Shown here: in pieces, positions 42,064 through 51,756 of the stretch | Position numbering within the stretch: position 1 is the first letter of the stretch | Layout: every line of letters starts with the position of its first letter | NCBI RefSeq assembly: GCF_014205165.1 | Contig: NZ_JACHMZ010000001.1 | Location: 7,298,501 to 7,362,500, forward strand | Source of the DNA: Micromonospora carbonacea | GTDB taxonomy: Bacteria > Actinomycetota > Actinomycetes > Mycobacteriales > Micromonosporaceae | DNA length: 64,000 nucleotides | Reading direction: 5' to 3' | Notes under the pieces: model-generated | Told to the model about the DNA's origin: nothing | What the model saw: only the letters and a program-made list of their open reading frames with translations | Databases searched by the model: none | Program-made: the position numbers and the translations under genes

Positions 42064-43542
42064 TCAACGGCCGGTGATGCGGTCCCGCCAGGTCCTCGGC
42101 CGGCGCGGCGCGCGGGGCGCCGTCAGCGCGGCCGAGACGGCTGCCAGGTTCGTCGCGGTGGCCTGGAGTGCGGCGGTGGTCGCCTCGAGTGCCGCGCTCG
42201 TCGAGACCAGCTCCCGATCGATCTCCTTCAGCCGCCCGCTGGCATCGACCACGTTGCGGGCGAGCGCCTCCAGGTCGCCGCGCATCCGCCCACTCATCAA
42301 CTCCGTCACCTCGCGCATCGAGGTGGCGGCGGTGGTCATGCTCTGCGAGTTCTCGGTGACCTGCTTGACGAAACCGGACTGCGTCGTCTCGATCTGTTGC
42401 AGATGCTTGTCGATGGAGGCGGCGATGGTCGAGTAGGTCCCGGCACTTTCGCCGAGAGTACGCGCCGCGGCCGTCAGTTCGGTGACGCCGCTGGCCATCG
42501 CGGCGGCGCTTTCCGCGTACACCCTGTGATCGGATCGGTAATCCTGCAGCGAGTTCCGGAATCCCTCGAACAACGGAGTCATCTGCTGCTCGACCAGTTG
42601 CTTGTTGGCCTCCCCCGCCCGCTGGAGTACCAGCTTGGCCTGCTCTGTCGTGCCGGCGATCAATTGAGCATTCTCGGTCCGTACCGCCGCCATCGTGGTC
42701 AGGGTTTCGGTGGCCAGGTTGCCGACGAACTCACGCCCCTGCTCCTGCTGCGCGGTCATCGCCGCCAGGCCGTCGGTGTGCAGTTTCTCGGTGGCCTCCC
42801 GACCGCTGGTGGCGATCTGTCGGTTGCTTTCGGCGAGTGCCCGGGTGTCCTCGACGGCCGCGCTGATCAGTCGCTGGGTCTCGGTGAGCACCCGCTGTGC
42901 GGCCTCGGCCCATTCCTCGGCCGAGACCGGCGGCCGGATCGAGCTCGTCTCGGTGGCGAGCGCGAGCGCACTCATCGCCTCGTCGAGCTGCGCACGGACC
43001 TCGGCGAGCTCGCGGTTCGACCGGGTCTCCCGCCGGTGCGCCCAGACGGTCAGCAGCAGGACCAGGGTCAGGAAGGCGAACGCCAACACCGCGGTCAGCG
43101 AGAAGGTGGGGATGAACTCGCCGCCGAACCGCTGCTCCCAGAGCACCAGGAACGGCTGGGTGGACAGGTTCGGGTGCTCTTTGAGCTGCTCGTGGTAGCG
43201 CCAACTCGCCCAGCCGAGGACGAGCCAGGTGAACAGCAGGGGAACCAGGACGACGGCGTTACGCCAACCGACCAGGTTGCGGAGCCGGCTGTGTTGCAAT
43301 TCCGACAGTTGGTCGAGCGGGTGCTCGATGGCGAGCATTCGTTCCAGGGCCACATAGTCGCGGCGTCCGGCGGCGTGGTCCAGCACCAGCAGCCGCTCCG
43401 CGTCGGCGCCGGCGCCCAGGGCCACCAGTTGGTCGTACACCTTGCGCAATTTGCCAGCCGCATCGGGCCCATTCGGCTCCAGGCCGGCCACGTTGGCGAA
43501 CCGGTCGTCGTCCGGTGTTGACGTCGATAGTGCAGCCGGCAT
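42064..43542 (-). CDS. Two-TM protein with long coiled-coil tail (ZorA-like in layout)
   Basis: 492 residues, ATG at 43542 with AGGAGCG. After a soluble helical lead of about 85 residues come two membrane helices (WRNAVVLVPLLFTWLVLGWA and FSLTAVLAFAFLTLVLLLTV) separated by about 35 residues. The remaining 300 residues are helical, Ala/Thr/Glu/Gln-rich coiled coil, similar to chemoreceptor signalling helices. It pairs with the MotB/ZorB-like gene 52 bases downstream. ZorA of Zorya defence also has a long intracellular tail, but I could not see a MotA/ExbB domain here, so homology is not claimed. Confidence 0.7.
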   Translation of the reverse strand: MPAALSTSTPDDDRFANVAGLEPNGPDAAGKLRKVYDQLVALGAGADAERLLVLDHAAGRRDYVALERMLAIEHPLDQLSELQHSRLRNLVGWRNAVVLVPLLFTWLVLGWASWRYHEQLKEHPNLSTQPFLVLWEQRFGGEFIPTFSLTAVLAFAFLTLVLLLTVWAHRRETRSNRELAEVRAQLDEAMSALALATETSSIRPPVSAEEWAEAAQRVLTETQRLISAAVEDTRALAESNRQIATSGREATEKLHTDGLAAMTAQQEQGREFVGNLATETLTTMAAVRTENAQLIAGTTEQAKLVLQRAGEANKQLVEQQMTPLFEGFRNSLQDYRSDHRVYAESAAAMASGVTELTAAARTLGESAGTYSTIAASIDKHLQQIETTQSGFVKQVTENSQSMTTAATSMREVTELMSGRMRGDLEALARNVVDASGRLKEIDRELVSTSAALEATTAALQATATNLAAVSAALTAPRAPRRPRTWRDRITGR

Positions 43543-43823
43543 TTGCGCTCCTGGAGGACGTCGGCGCCTACTGAGGAAAATTGCTGGTCGGACTGTCGAC
43601 TGTAGTCACGTCGACCTTAGCCACGTCGGGCGTTGATCAGCATCGTCCACAAAGTACTCTTCGTTGTCTGAGCAGTTTCCACCGACCTGTCGTTCGGTGG
43701 CACTAACCTCGGCCCTTCGTTAAGGGCTGCGCGGCGGTGGTCTCGGGGACGCGAAAGTGCCTTCTGATCTGGAACGATGTGACTTGTCTAGGGTCTCATC
43801 CATCCACGGAAGGCACTTTCAAG
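43543..43823. other. Intergenic region and left end of the IS1380 remnant
   Basis: 281 bases without a gene. It contains an inverted repeat of 12 bases, GAAAGTGCCTTC near 43753 and its complement near 43811-43822, directly before the transposase frame. This may be part of the IS end or a hairpin controlling transposase translation. Confidence 0.5.
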
Positions 43824-45353
43824 GTGCAGCGTACCGGCATGCGTCCCAAGCTTGCGGTCTCTGGTGGGGTTCGGGCGTGGTCGGTCACGCCGGCGCCCGC
43901 CTGCTGGCCGACGTCGCCGAGGTGACCGGTTTGGCCAGGGGTTTGGTGATGCGCTGGCCGGGTTGCGGCAGCGACGCCCGGTCCATGAGCCGGGCCGGGT
44001 CGCCGTCGATCTGGCGGTGATGCTCGCCGACGGCGGCGAAGCGATCGCCGATCTGGGCGTGCTGCGCCATCAGCCCGGATTGTTTGGGCAGGTTGCATCG
44101 GACGCGACCGGGTGGCGGGTCCTGGACAGCCTCGACACGGCAGCGTTGGCCCGGTTGTGGCAGGCCCGGGCGGCAGCGCGGGAAGTCGCGTCGGCGCAGA
44201 CCTGTGAGACCCGCGGCTGGTTGCCCGCCTCGGTCGCGGCGGACCGCGAGGTCCCCGGGCTGGTCCTGGACATGGACGCCACCCTGGTCATCTGCCATTC
44301 CGAGAAGGAATCGGCGACGCGGACGTGAAGAAGACATTCGGCTACCACCCGCTGCTGTGCTTCCTCGACAGCACCGGCGAAGCCCTGGCCGGACTGCTAC
44401 GCGAAGGACGGGCCGGGTCGAACACCACCGCCGACCACATCACCGTCCTGGATGAGGCCCTCACGCAGATCCCCGACGTCCACCGGCACGGAACACCGCT
44501 ACTGATCCGCACCGACGGCGCCGGCAGCACCCACGGCTTCCTCGCCCACATCCGAGGTCTGCGCGAGCACGGCATCGACGCCCGATTCAGTGTGGGCACC
44601 GCGATCACCGCACCTGTGCGGGCGGCGATCGAGCAGGCAGGCGACTGGATCCCCGCGATCAACACCGACGGCGGCCTGCGTGACGGCGCCGAAATCTGCG
44701 AACTCACCGGACTGGCCGACACCAGCGGCTTCCCAGCCGGAACCCGCCTGATCGCCCGCCGGGAACGACCACACCCCGGCGCCCAACTGTCGCTGTTCGA
44801 CACCGCCAACGGTCTGCGGCACCAGGTCATCGCCACCGACACCCCACCCGGTCAAGGATCCCTGCAGTTCCTGGAGGCCCGTCACCGCGCCCACGCCCGC
44901 GTCGAGGACCGCATCCGCACCGGCAAAACCACCGGCTTCGGCCGGTTCTCGTCACGGATCTTCGCGATCAACCAGGCCTGGCTACAGTTGGCGTTGACCG
45001 GCATTGACCTGCTCGCCTGGACCCAAACCCTGCTGCTGGACGGCGACCTCGCCCGCGCGGAACCGAAGATGCTGCGCTACCGGCTCCTGCACATCCCAGC
45101 CCGGATCACCCGCACCGCACGCCGGACCGGGCTGCGCATCCCCGACGGCCGGCCCTGGGCCGATCAGATCATCACCGCGTTCACGCGGCTCGCCAGCCTG
45201 CCCCGACCACTGACTGAACCACAATCCCTACCCCTGCAACAGCTCCGAGGAACCCGGGCACGCGTTGAGCGCCCACACCATGCCTACCGGCAGAAATACC
45301 GCCAGCCACACCCACAAAACCAAGATCAAACACTCATGAAAGACCGAGGCTAA
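43824..45353 (+). pseudogene. IS1380-family transposase, frameshifted
   Basis: Reading begins with VQRTGMRPKLAVSGG at 43824, moves frame near 43875 (ARLLADVAEVTGLARG) and again near 43950 (EPGRVAVDLAVMLADGGEAI), then shifts at about 44325 to the long C-terminal part (KKTFGYHPLLCFLDSTGEAL to 45353). The family landmarks DMDATLVICHSEKESATRT, GSNTTADHITVLDEA and LIRTDGAGSTHGFLAHI are preserved. Three frame changes make a working transposase unlikely. It separates the chaperone-type genes from the STAND-TPR gene. Confidence 0.85.
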
Positions 45354-45516
45354 AGGCGTTTCTCGCGGATCTTCCGGTGGGCCGCGGTGGGCCCGGACGA
45401 CGACCGGCGGCGTTGTCGGCCCGTCCGGGTGCATCACCGGGTTCCGGAGAGACCTCCGCCTTGCCGGATCGCCGCTCGGCCTTCGCCTCGCTCCACCAAG
45501 ATCCACGAAACCGGCG

Positions 45517-48500
45517 TCAGTCGTCATCGAGTCGGAGCCTGATGTCGGCGATGGTCGGATCGTCGGGGGGGAAGTTGTCCATCGCGATCCGCAGCGCCCG
45601 CTTCAGCAACGGGACCGCCTCACCGCCCCGATCCCGCAACTGGTAACTCGCGGCGAGATTCACCAGCCTGAGCACCAGGCCGATGTGGTCCGGACCCAGC
45701 GCGGCCTCGGTGATCGCCAACGCGCGCTCCTCGACCGGGATCGCCTCGCCCGGCAGGTGCTGCCGGTAGAGGGTGTTGCCGAGGGCCGCCAGCCTGTGGG
45801 CCAGGTCGAGGCTGTCCGGCCCGTTGGACACCTCGATCAACGCGACCGTACGACGCAGCAGGGGCGCCGCGTCGGTGTACCGCTCCATGGCCCGGTAGGT
45901 GTCCGACAGATTGACCAGAAACTGCACGAGCTCCGGGTTGTCCTGGCCGAGGGTCGCCTCGACGAGCGCCAGCGCCCGCTTCTCGAACGGGACCGCCGCG
46001 ATGTACTGCCCCAGGTGGTAGTGGGCGGCTCCCAACCGGCCGAGCCACTGCGCGACCTCCATCGGATCAGCTTCGGCCGCGGTCTCGATGATGCCGAGGA
46101 TCCGGCGGCAGACCGCTATCGTCTCGGTGTGCAGGTTGAGCTCACGGTACGCCCGGCCGAGTCGCCGCAGATCGCGTAGCACCGTACTGCAGTCGGCGCC
46201 CTGCTCGGTGCCGACCGCGACGGCCCGCTCCCAGAGCGGAAGGGCATCCTCGAGTCGGCCCATCTCCTGGTATGTCATCGCGAGGTTCGTCAACCGGAGC
46301 GACAGCTCACCCCGCTTCTCGACGGGCGAGGCCATGGTGACGGCCAGCGCCCGGGTCTCCACCGCGGCCGCTTCCTCGAGGCGACCGTGGTGGTAGTAGC
46401 TCTCACCGAGCAGTCCGAGCTGCTCGGCCACGCTCGGGTGATCCGGCCCGTACAGCGCCTCGCAGGTGGCCACGGCCCGCACCCGGGGCGGTACGGCCTG
46501 GTCGTGCCGGCCCATCTCCGTGTACGTCGCGGCGATCTCGTCGAGCTGGTCGACCACCTCCTGGTGCACCCGCCCGTAGGTGTACTCGGTTATCTGCAGT
46601 GCCCTGCGGAGCGGCGGCAGCGCCTCGTCGCATCGACCGAGTGCCCGCAGATCCGAGGCGAAGGCGGTCAGCCGGTACACCACGTCCGGGTGGTCGCCGG
46701 ACAAAAGGGTCTGGGTGATGACGAGCGCGGTCCGGCTGAGCTGCACCGCTTCGGTCAGCCGCCCCAGGTGGCCGTACACCTGGGCGAGGCTGCCCATCAG
46801 GATGGCCAGGTCGAGGTGCCGGTCGCCGTAGTTGTACTCGATGATGTTGATGGCCCGGGTCAGCAGCGGAGCGGCTGCCTCGAACCGGTCCAGCGCGTAC
46901 AGGCTGTTCGCCAGACCACCGAGGCGTTGCGCCACCGCCGGATGGTCGGGTGAGTGCTGGGTCTGGATGATGGTCAGCGCCCGCTGGTCCAGCCGCCTCG
47001 CCTCCTCGGCGCGACCCAGCGCGCGGTACGTCGAGGCGAGATTGCCCAGCCGGACGGCGACATCCGGGTGGTCCGGGCCGAGGCAGTCCTCGACGATCCG
47101 CAGCGCTCGCTGCTCCAGCTCGGCGGCCTCCTCGTTCCGACCGAGGTCACCGTAGACGGCGGCCAGATTGCCGAGCTGAAGGGCGACGTCCGGATGGTCT
47201 CCGTCCATCGCGGCGGTGACGATGTCCAACCCGCGCTGCTCGAGCCGCAGCGCCTCGTCGTACTCGCCGATCGCGCGATGGGTCGACCCCAGCCCGCCCA
47301 GGAAGAGCGCCAGATCCGGATGGTCCGGCTTCAGCAGGCGCTCGGCCATCTCACTCGCCCGCCGGCCCAGCTCCAACGCCTCGACGAGTCGCCCCAGCTC
47401 GCGGTAGCTGCTGGCCACGTCGACCAAGCGGTACGCCACCAGGATGTGCTCCGGCCCGTACCGCTGCTCGGTGATCGACAACGCGCGCTGTCGCAGCGGC
47501 AGCGCCTCCCGGGTCTGGCCGAGGTCGGTGTGGATGGACGCCAGGTTCGCCACGAAGCCGGCGACCGCCCGGTGTTCGGGGCCGTAGGCCGCCTCGGAGA
47601 CGTCCACCGCCCGGACCATCAGCGGCATCGCCTCACCAGGCCGGCCGAGTGCGTTGTAGGAGATGGCGAGGTTGCTGAGCCGGGTCGCGATCGCGAGTTG
47701 GTCGGGGTCCGACTCCCCCTCGGTGATGCCGAGCGCCTGCTCCTCGAACTCGACCGCCTCCGCGTGCCGGCCGAGACTCGAGTACGCCGCGCCGAGGTTG
47801 CCCAGCAACGTCGCCAACTCCGGATCGGTCGGTGCGAGCCCCGCTCGGCCGATCTTCAACGCCAACTCGGCGAGCTTCGCGGTCTCGGTGTACCGGCCCT
47901 GTCGGGCGGTGAACAGACCGGCCTGATTGAGCAGCTTGCGCAGTTCGACATCCTGGTTGTCGCCCCCGATGTTGTCCGCGAGCGCGTGCACGTGCGGCAG
48001 CAGGCTCCACCACCGGGGCCAACCGTCCATGTTGTCGCTCGGGTCGGGGGGTGCGGCGCCGCCGATCAGGTCGACCGCCCGGCTGCCCGCAGGGGCCAGG
48101 CCCGAGTCGGTGCGCTCGCGCTGGGAAACCCGCAGTACCGCCTGCACCAGCCGGTGGATGCTGACCGACTCGTGGGTCAGCGTGACCATGCTGTACGAGT
48201 TCAGTAGCAGGAGCAGTCGGTTCGCCACCAGCACACTCCCGCCGGCGAACTTCGTGATGAGATCGCGGGGCAGATCGTCAGGACCGAGCCAGGCGAGGAC
48301 GTCGAGCAGCTCAACCGCGCGTCGATCCTTGCCGAGCAGCGCCCTCAGGGTGATCTTCCAGACCTCACTGACCGCGCGCTCATGCTGGGCGCTGGGTGCC
48401 ATCTCGGCCATCGCCTCGGCCAGCTCGCCGTCCAACCGGGCGGCATAGGTGGCCAGTGGCTCGGCCGACGCGCGGACATAGGCGGCGGCCTGCTGAAGGG

Positions 48501-49284
48501 CCAACGGCAGGCAACCGAGGGCGACGGCCATCCGCCGGGCGGCCGGGCGGTCGTCTTGGCCGGTCCGACGGATCAACAGGTCGACCGCCTGCCGGATGGT
48601 GAGCATGCCCAGCCGTACCGACCCGAGGCCGTCGTCCGTCCAGTCCCGATCCCGTCGGGTCGTCAGCAGCACATGCCCGCTGTCGACCCCGGCCAGGAAC
48701 TCCTTGACGTCCTCCGGCGCCTCGACGTTGTCGAGCACCAGCAGCCAGCCCTGATTCCGCTGCAGCCACTCGGTCGCCCAGTCCGCGGCCGCTTCGGGCG
48801 ACGCGGTCAGCCCCGGCACCAACTTGCGCGCCACCCTGGCCAGCCCTTCGGTGAGGGCGGCCCGGGTGTCCGCGGTGATCCAGAAGACCGCAGTGTAGGT
48901 GACCCGCTTGCTCGCCGCGTACTGCAGGGCCAGCTCGGTCTTGCCCACCCCGCCGAGCCCGGCGACGCTCTGCCCGATCACACTCCGCCCGGCGACCCCG
49001 CCGCCGGCTGACATCGCCCGTTCGAGCTCGCTCAACGCCTCGCCTCGGCCGACGAAGATCGTCGACGGCCGCCGCGGCGGCATCCAGATCTCCCGCGCGC
49101 CGACAGTCCGTACCGGCGGCAGCTTGTTCGGATAGCTGTTGAGGGTGACCTTGGGGTTGTCGCCGGTCACGATGATGCTGTCGCTGATCGACCCGCCGAC
49201 CACCGACCGCTCGCCCTGCGCGTTCAAGCCTGCTTCGGCCGCCTCGTCCGGCTCATCCGCCTCGTCCGGCACGACGCGGCTCAA
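45517..49284 (-). CDS. STAND NTPase with NB-ARC domain and about eighteen TPRs
   Basis: 1255 residues, TTG at 49284 or GTG at 49272; neither has a clear ribosome binding site. Residues 24-43 are GERSVVGGSISDSIIVTGDN, a short beta motif shared with the small protein at 33585. A NB-ARC ATPase follows, with P-loop VAGLGGVGKTELAL at 107-120, GWLLVLDNVE and HVLLTTRRDRDW. A winged-helix-like region precedes about eighteen kinesin-light-chain-type TPRs (GRxxEAxxLxxRAL, LGPDHPDV patterns) to the end. STAND proteins switch to an oligomer when a ligand binds the repeats. No fused effector domain is visible, so it needs a partner protein. Confidence 0.9.
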   Translation of the reverse strand: MSRVVPDEADEPDEAAEAGLNAQGERSVVGGSISDSIIVTGDNPKVTLNSYPNKLPPVRTVGAREIWMPPRRPSTIFVGRGEALSELERAMSAGGGVAGRSVIGQSVAGLGGVGKTELALQYAASKRVTYTAVFWITADTRAALTEGLARVARKLVPGLTASPEAAADWATEWLQRNQGWLLVLDNVEAPEDVKEFLAGVDSGHVLLTTRRDRDWTDDGLGSVRLGMLTIRQAVDLLIRRTGQDDRPAARRMAVALGCLPLALQQAAAYVRASAEPLATYAARLDGELAEAMAEMAPSAQHERAVSEVWKITLRALLGKDRRAVELLDVLAWLGPDDLPRDLITKFAGGSVLVANRLLLLLNSYSMVTLTHESVSIHRLVQAVLRVSQRERTDSGLAPAGSRAVDLIGGAAPPDPSDNMDGWPRWWSLLPHVHALADNIGGDNQDVELRKLLNQAGLFTARQGRYTETAKLAELALKIGRAGLAPTDPELATLLGNLGAAYSSLGRHAEAVEFEEQALGITEGESDPDQLAIATRLSNLAISYNALGRPGEAMPLMVRAVDVSEAAYGPEHRAVAGFVANLASIHTDLGQTREALPLRQRALSITEQRYGPEHILVAYRLVDVASSYRELGRLVEALELGRRASEMAERLLKPDHPDLALFLGGLGSTHRAIGEYDEALRLEQRGLDIVTAAMDGDHPDVALQLGNLAAVYGDLGRNEEAAELEQRALRIVEDCLGPDHPDVAVRLGNLASTYRALGRAEEARRLDQRALTIIQTQHSPDHPAVAQRLGGLANSLYALDRFEAAAPLLTRAINIIEYNYGDRHLDLAILMGSLAQVYGHLGRLTEAVQLSRTALVITQTLLSGDHPDVVYRLTAFASDLRALGRCDEALPPLRRALQITEYTYGRVHQEVVDQLDEIAATYTEMGRHDQAVPPRVRAVATCEALYGPDHPSVAEQLGLLGESYYHHGRLEEAAAVETRALAVTMASPVEKRGELSLRLTNLAMTYQEMGRLEDALPLWERAVAVGTEQGADCSTVLRDLRRLGRAYRELNLHTETIAVCRRILGIIETAAEADPMEVAQWLGRLGAAHYHLGQYIAAVPFEKRALALVEATLGQDNPELVQFLVNLSDTYRAMERYTDAAPLLRRTVALIEVSNGPDSLDLAHRLAALGNTLYRQHLPGEAIPVEERALAITEAALGPDHIGLVLRLVNLAASYQLRDRGGEAVPLLKRALRIAMDNFPPDDPTIADIRLRLDDD

Positions 49285-49630
49285 GAGTGGAGGTCCACTA
49301 TCGGCTGCCTGCGGAAGCTCATCGCAACATCGATACCAGATCAGAACTTCCCGCGCGCATCGTAGCCAAGTCGAATGTGCGACATCGATTCTGGCGAGAC
49401 CCGATCGGTCACCCCGGCGTCGACCCCGCCAAGCAGTCAGAACGGGTACCGCGACCAGGCCGGCCGGATCCTTCAGCCGCAGCCCCGCCTCCCCGGGGGA
49501 CCCGGGCGATCGGGGTTGGCGGGACTGCGTAGTTTTCCGTGTTTGGCCTGGGTGTGCTCGGGTTCATGGACGTGTCGCACTACGAGTGCGGTGAGGAGTC
49601 TTCGGATCTCCGGTACCGTGTAGCCGATCA
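49285..49630. other. Gap between the STAND gene and IS701 remnant
   Basis: 346 bases. It must include the STAND-gene promoter. Open frames here are not protein-like. Sequence near 49570-49630 is probably the left part of the IS701-type element, but no inverted repeat was matched to the right side. Confidence 0.4.
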
Positions 49631-50748
49631 TCATGCCGTCGCCGGCGCTGGATCCCCTTTTGCCGCAAGGGATCTGGCCACGGACAGCCAGGCGTGGGCG
49701 GCCATCGCGAGGGTGAGCCAGTCACGCACCTGGTACTCGTCGAGGCCAGCTTCGTTCTTGGCCTGCTGGAAGCACTCCTCGATCGCCCACCTCGCCCCGA
49801 CGACACGAGCGAGGTCGACCAGCCGGGTGCGGCGAGGCCCGTAGCAGACGTAGTAGGCGATCTCACCGGTGGTTATGCTGCGCCGCGCCAGGAGCCAGTG
49901 TCCGCGGCCCGGCCGCCAGCAGATCCGCAACTCCACCCGAGCCCACCAGTACTCGCGTGGCCCGTGCGCTCCGGCGCCGGCCGAGAGTCGGCACCACGCC
50001 CGAGCGGGCAGGGCGGCGATCAACTCCTCGGCGCGGGCAGTCCCCATCGTCGTGGTGATCATGTCGTCGTTGCGGCGGGTCGCGACCACATAGCCCACAT
50101 CCCGCTGTTCCAGCCACACCCGCAGGGACTTCGACTGCCCGTAGGCCTCGTCCATGGTCACCCACCCCACCGGCGCCCCCGCGTTCAGGGCGCGGGCGAG
50201 CATCTGGCGGGCCATCTGCACCTTCGTGGCGAACTCCACCTCGTCCGGGATGCCCGCGGCCCGGCACCGGTCGCGGTCATCGGTCCACGAGGTCGGAAGG
50301 TAGAGCTGCCGGTCGATCAACGCGTGTCCCTGGGATGACCGGTAGGCCAGGAACACCCCGACCTGGCAGTTCTCGGTCCGCGCAGCCGTGCCGGAGTACT
50401 GGCGTTGCACCCCGGCCGACCGTGTGCCCTTCTTCAGGAACCCGGTGTCGTCGACGATCAGTACGCCCTGCCGGTCGCCGAGGTGTTCGATCACGTAGTC
50501 GCGCACGTCATCCCGCACGGCGTCGACGTCCCAGTCCGCCCACCGCAACAACCGCTGCATCCCGTCCGGCGACACATCCCCGGCCTGCTCAGCCAAGGTC
50601 CAGCCGTTCTTCCGACCAAGCCCGAGACCAGCCCACACAGGTACTGCCGCGCCCGCCGACGCGGCTCCGACCGGCGAAACCGCACCCCGATCCGAGCATG
50701 AAGCCGATCCAACTCCGCATACCAACGATCGACATCAACGTCCGCCAC
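49631..50748 (-). pseudogene. IS701-family transposase with one frameshift
   Basis: The first part reads VADVDVDRWYAELDRLHARI from the GTG at 50748 to CGLVSGL near 50620. The continuation GRKNGWTLAEQAGDVSPDGM is in another frame and runs intact to 49631, with the DDE-type segments VLIVDDTGFLKKGTRSAGV, WVTMDEAYGQSK and WAIEECFQQAKNEAGLDEYQ. A single extra base near 50620-50630 explains it. Either a broken gene or sequencing error; programmed frameshifting is not usual for this family. Confidence 0.85.
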
Positions 50749-50837
50749 GACCTGACCAACGAACCCGACCCGAAGGTGATTCGCCTACTGCCGTTGCAGT
50801 ACTAGGCCGCGTTTCAGAAGCGGGGTAGCCACTCGTT

Positions 50838-51756
50838 GAGCCCTTTTCATCGTGACGGGCCTGGTCGCGATGGGTGTGGAGGAAAGCTGGTGTCGACATA
50901 GGTCGAGGCTCCCGGTAAGACAGCAGTCGACCAAGATCCGATGCCCCAACCGGGAACCTCGCTGTGCTGTCTTACCCGTCCGCGATCGCGCTGTCCAGCC
51001 GTACCCTGAACCACCTCGCCGACCTCATCCGCGCCGCACGCGCTCGACGCCGGGGCCGGTGGTGGCGCCTCGATGCCGGCCGACATGCCCTGCTCGCGCT
51101 GGCCCACCTCCGCAACGGCGACACCATCACCCGCCTGGCCTGCGGATTCACGGTCAGCATCACCACGGCCTAGCGGTACGTCCGGGAAGCCATCGACCTA
51201 CTCGCCACGCACGCCGACCATCTGAACGCGGCCCTGCGGCGCATCGGCCGGCTCGCCTACGCGATTCTCGACGGCACCCTGATCCCCATCGACCGGGTCG
51301 CGGACCAGTGCCCGTACTACTCCGGAAAGCACAAGCGCCACGGAGTGAACGTGCAAGTCATCGCGGACTGCAAGGGGCGTCTGATGTGGGCCTCACCCGC
51401 TCTGCCCGGCGCGGTGCACGACCTGACCGCCGCCCGCACCCACGGCCTGATCGACGCGCTGGCCAGCGTCAACGTCATGACCTTCGCCGACAAGGCGTAC
51501 CAGGGGCGCTGGCGGCAGTGTCCGTACGCCGTTCAAACGCCGCCGATACCGACCCCGACTGTCCCACCGGCAGAAGACCGTCAACCGCCACCACGCCAAG
51601 ATCCGGGCCGTCGGCGAACGCGCCGTCGCCACCCTCAAAGCCTGGAAGATTCTGGCCAAGCTCCGCTGCTGCCCCCGACGCGTCACCGCGATCGTGCAGG
51701 CCATCCTCGTCCTACATCACGTCCAGACCAGCCGGAACCCACGATGAAAAGGGCTC
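50838..51756 (+). mobile_element. Second IS5-type element nested in the first
   Basis: Perfect 17-bp terminal inverted repeats, 50838-50854 (GAGCCCTTTTCATCGTG) and 51740-51756, with a 3-bp target duplication GTT on both sides (50835-50837 and 51757-51759). Size is 919 bp. The GTT duplication restores an Asn codon of the outer transposase, which fixes the exact insertion point. Confidence 0.93.
50964..51747 (+). pseudogene. Transposase of the nested IS, with stop and frameshift
   Basis: GTG at 50964 (VLSYPSAIALSSRTLNHLAD). A TAG at 51172 interrupts the reading after FTVSITTA and the frame continues RYVREAIDLLATHADHL, AYAILDGTLIPIDRVADQCP and LPGAVHDLTAARTHGLIDAL with the DDE residues. Near 51500 the frame shifts, and the end (AKIRAVGERAVATLKAWKIL, then [13 protein letters not shown]) is read in another frame. 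The related copy at 54488-54830 keeps that part. Non-functional. Confidence 0.85.

Noticed and set aside
42064..43542. Methyl-accepting chemotaxis receptor
   Set aside because: The coiled-coil tail looks similar, but there is no HAMP domain, no conserved signalling tip and no sensory loop.
43852..44328. Independent small gene before the IS1380 C-terminal frame
   Set aside because: Its second half is in-register IS1380 transposase sequence, so it is one frame of the broken transposase.
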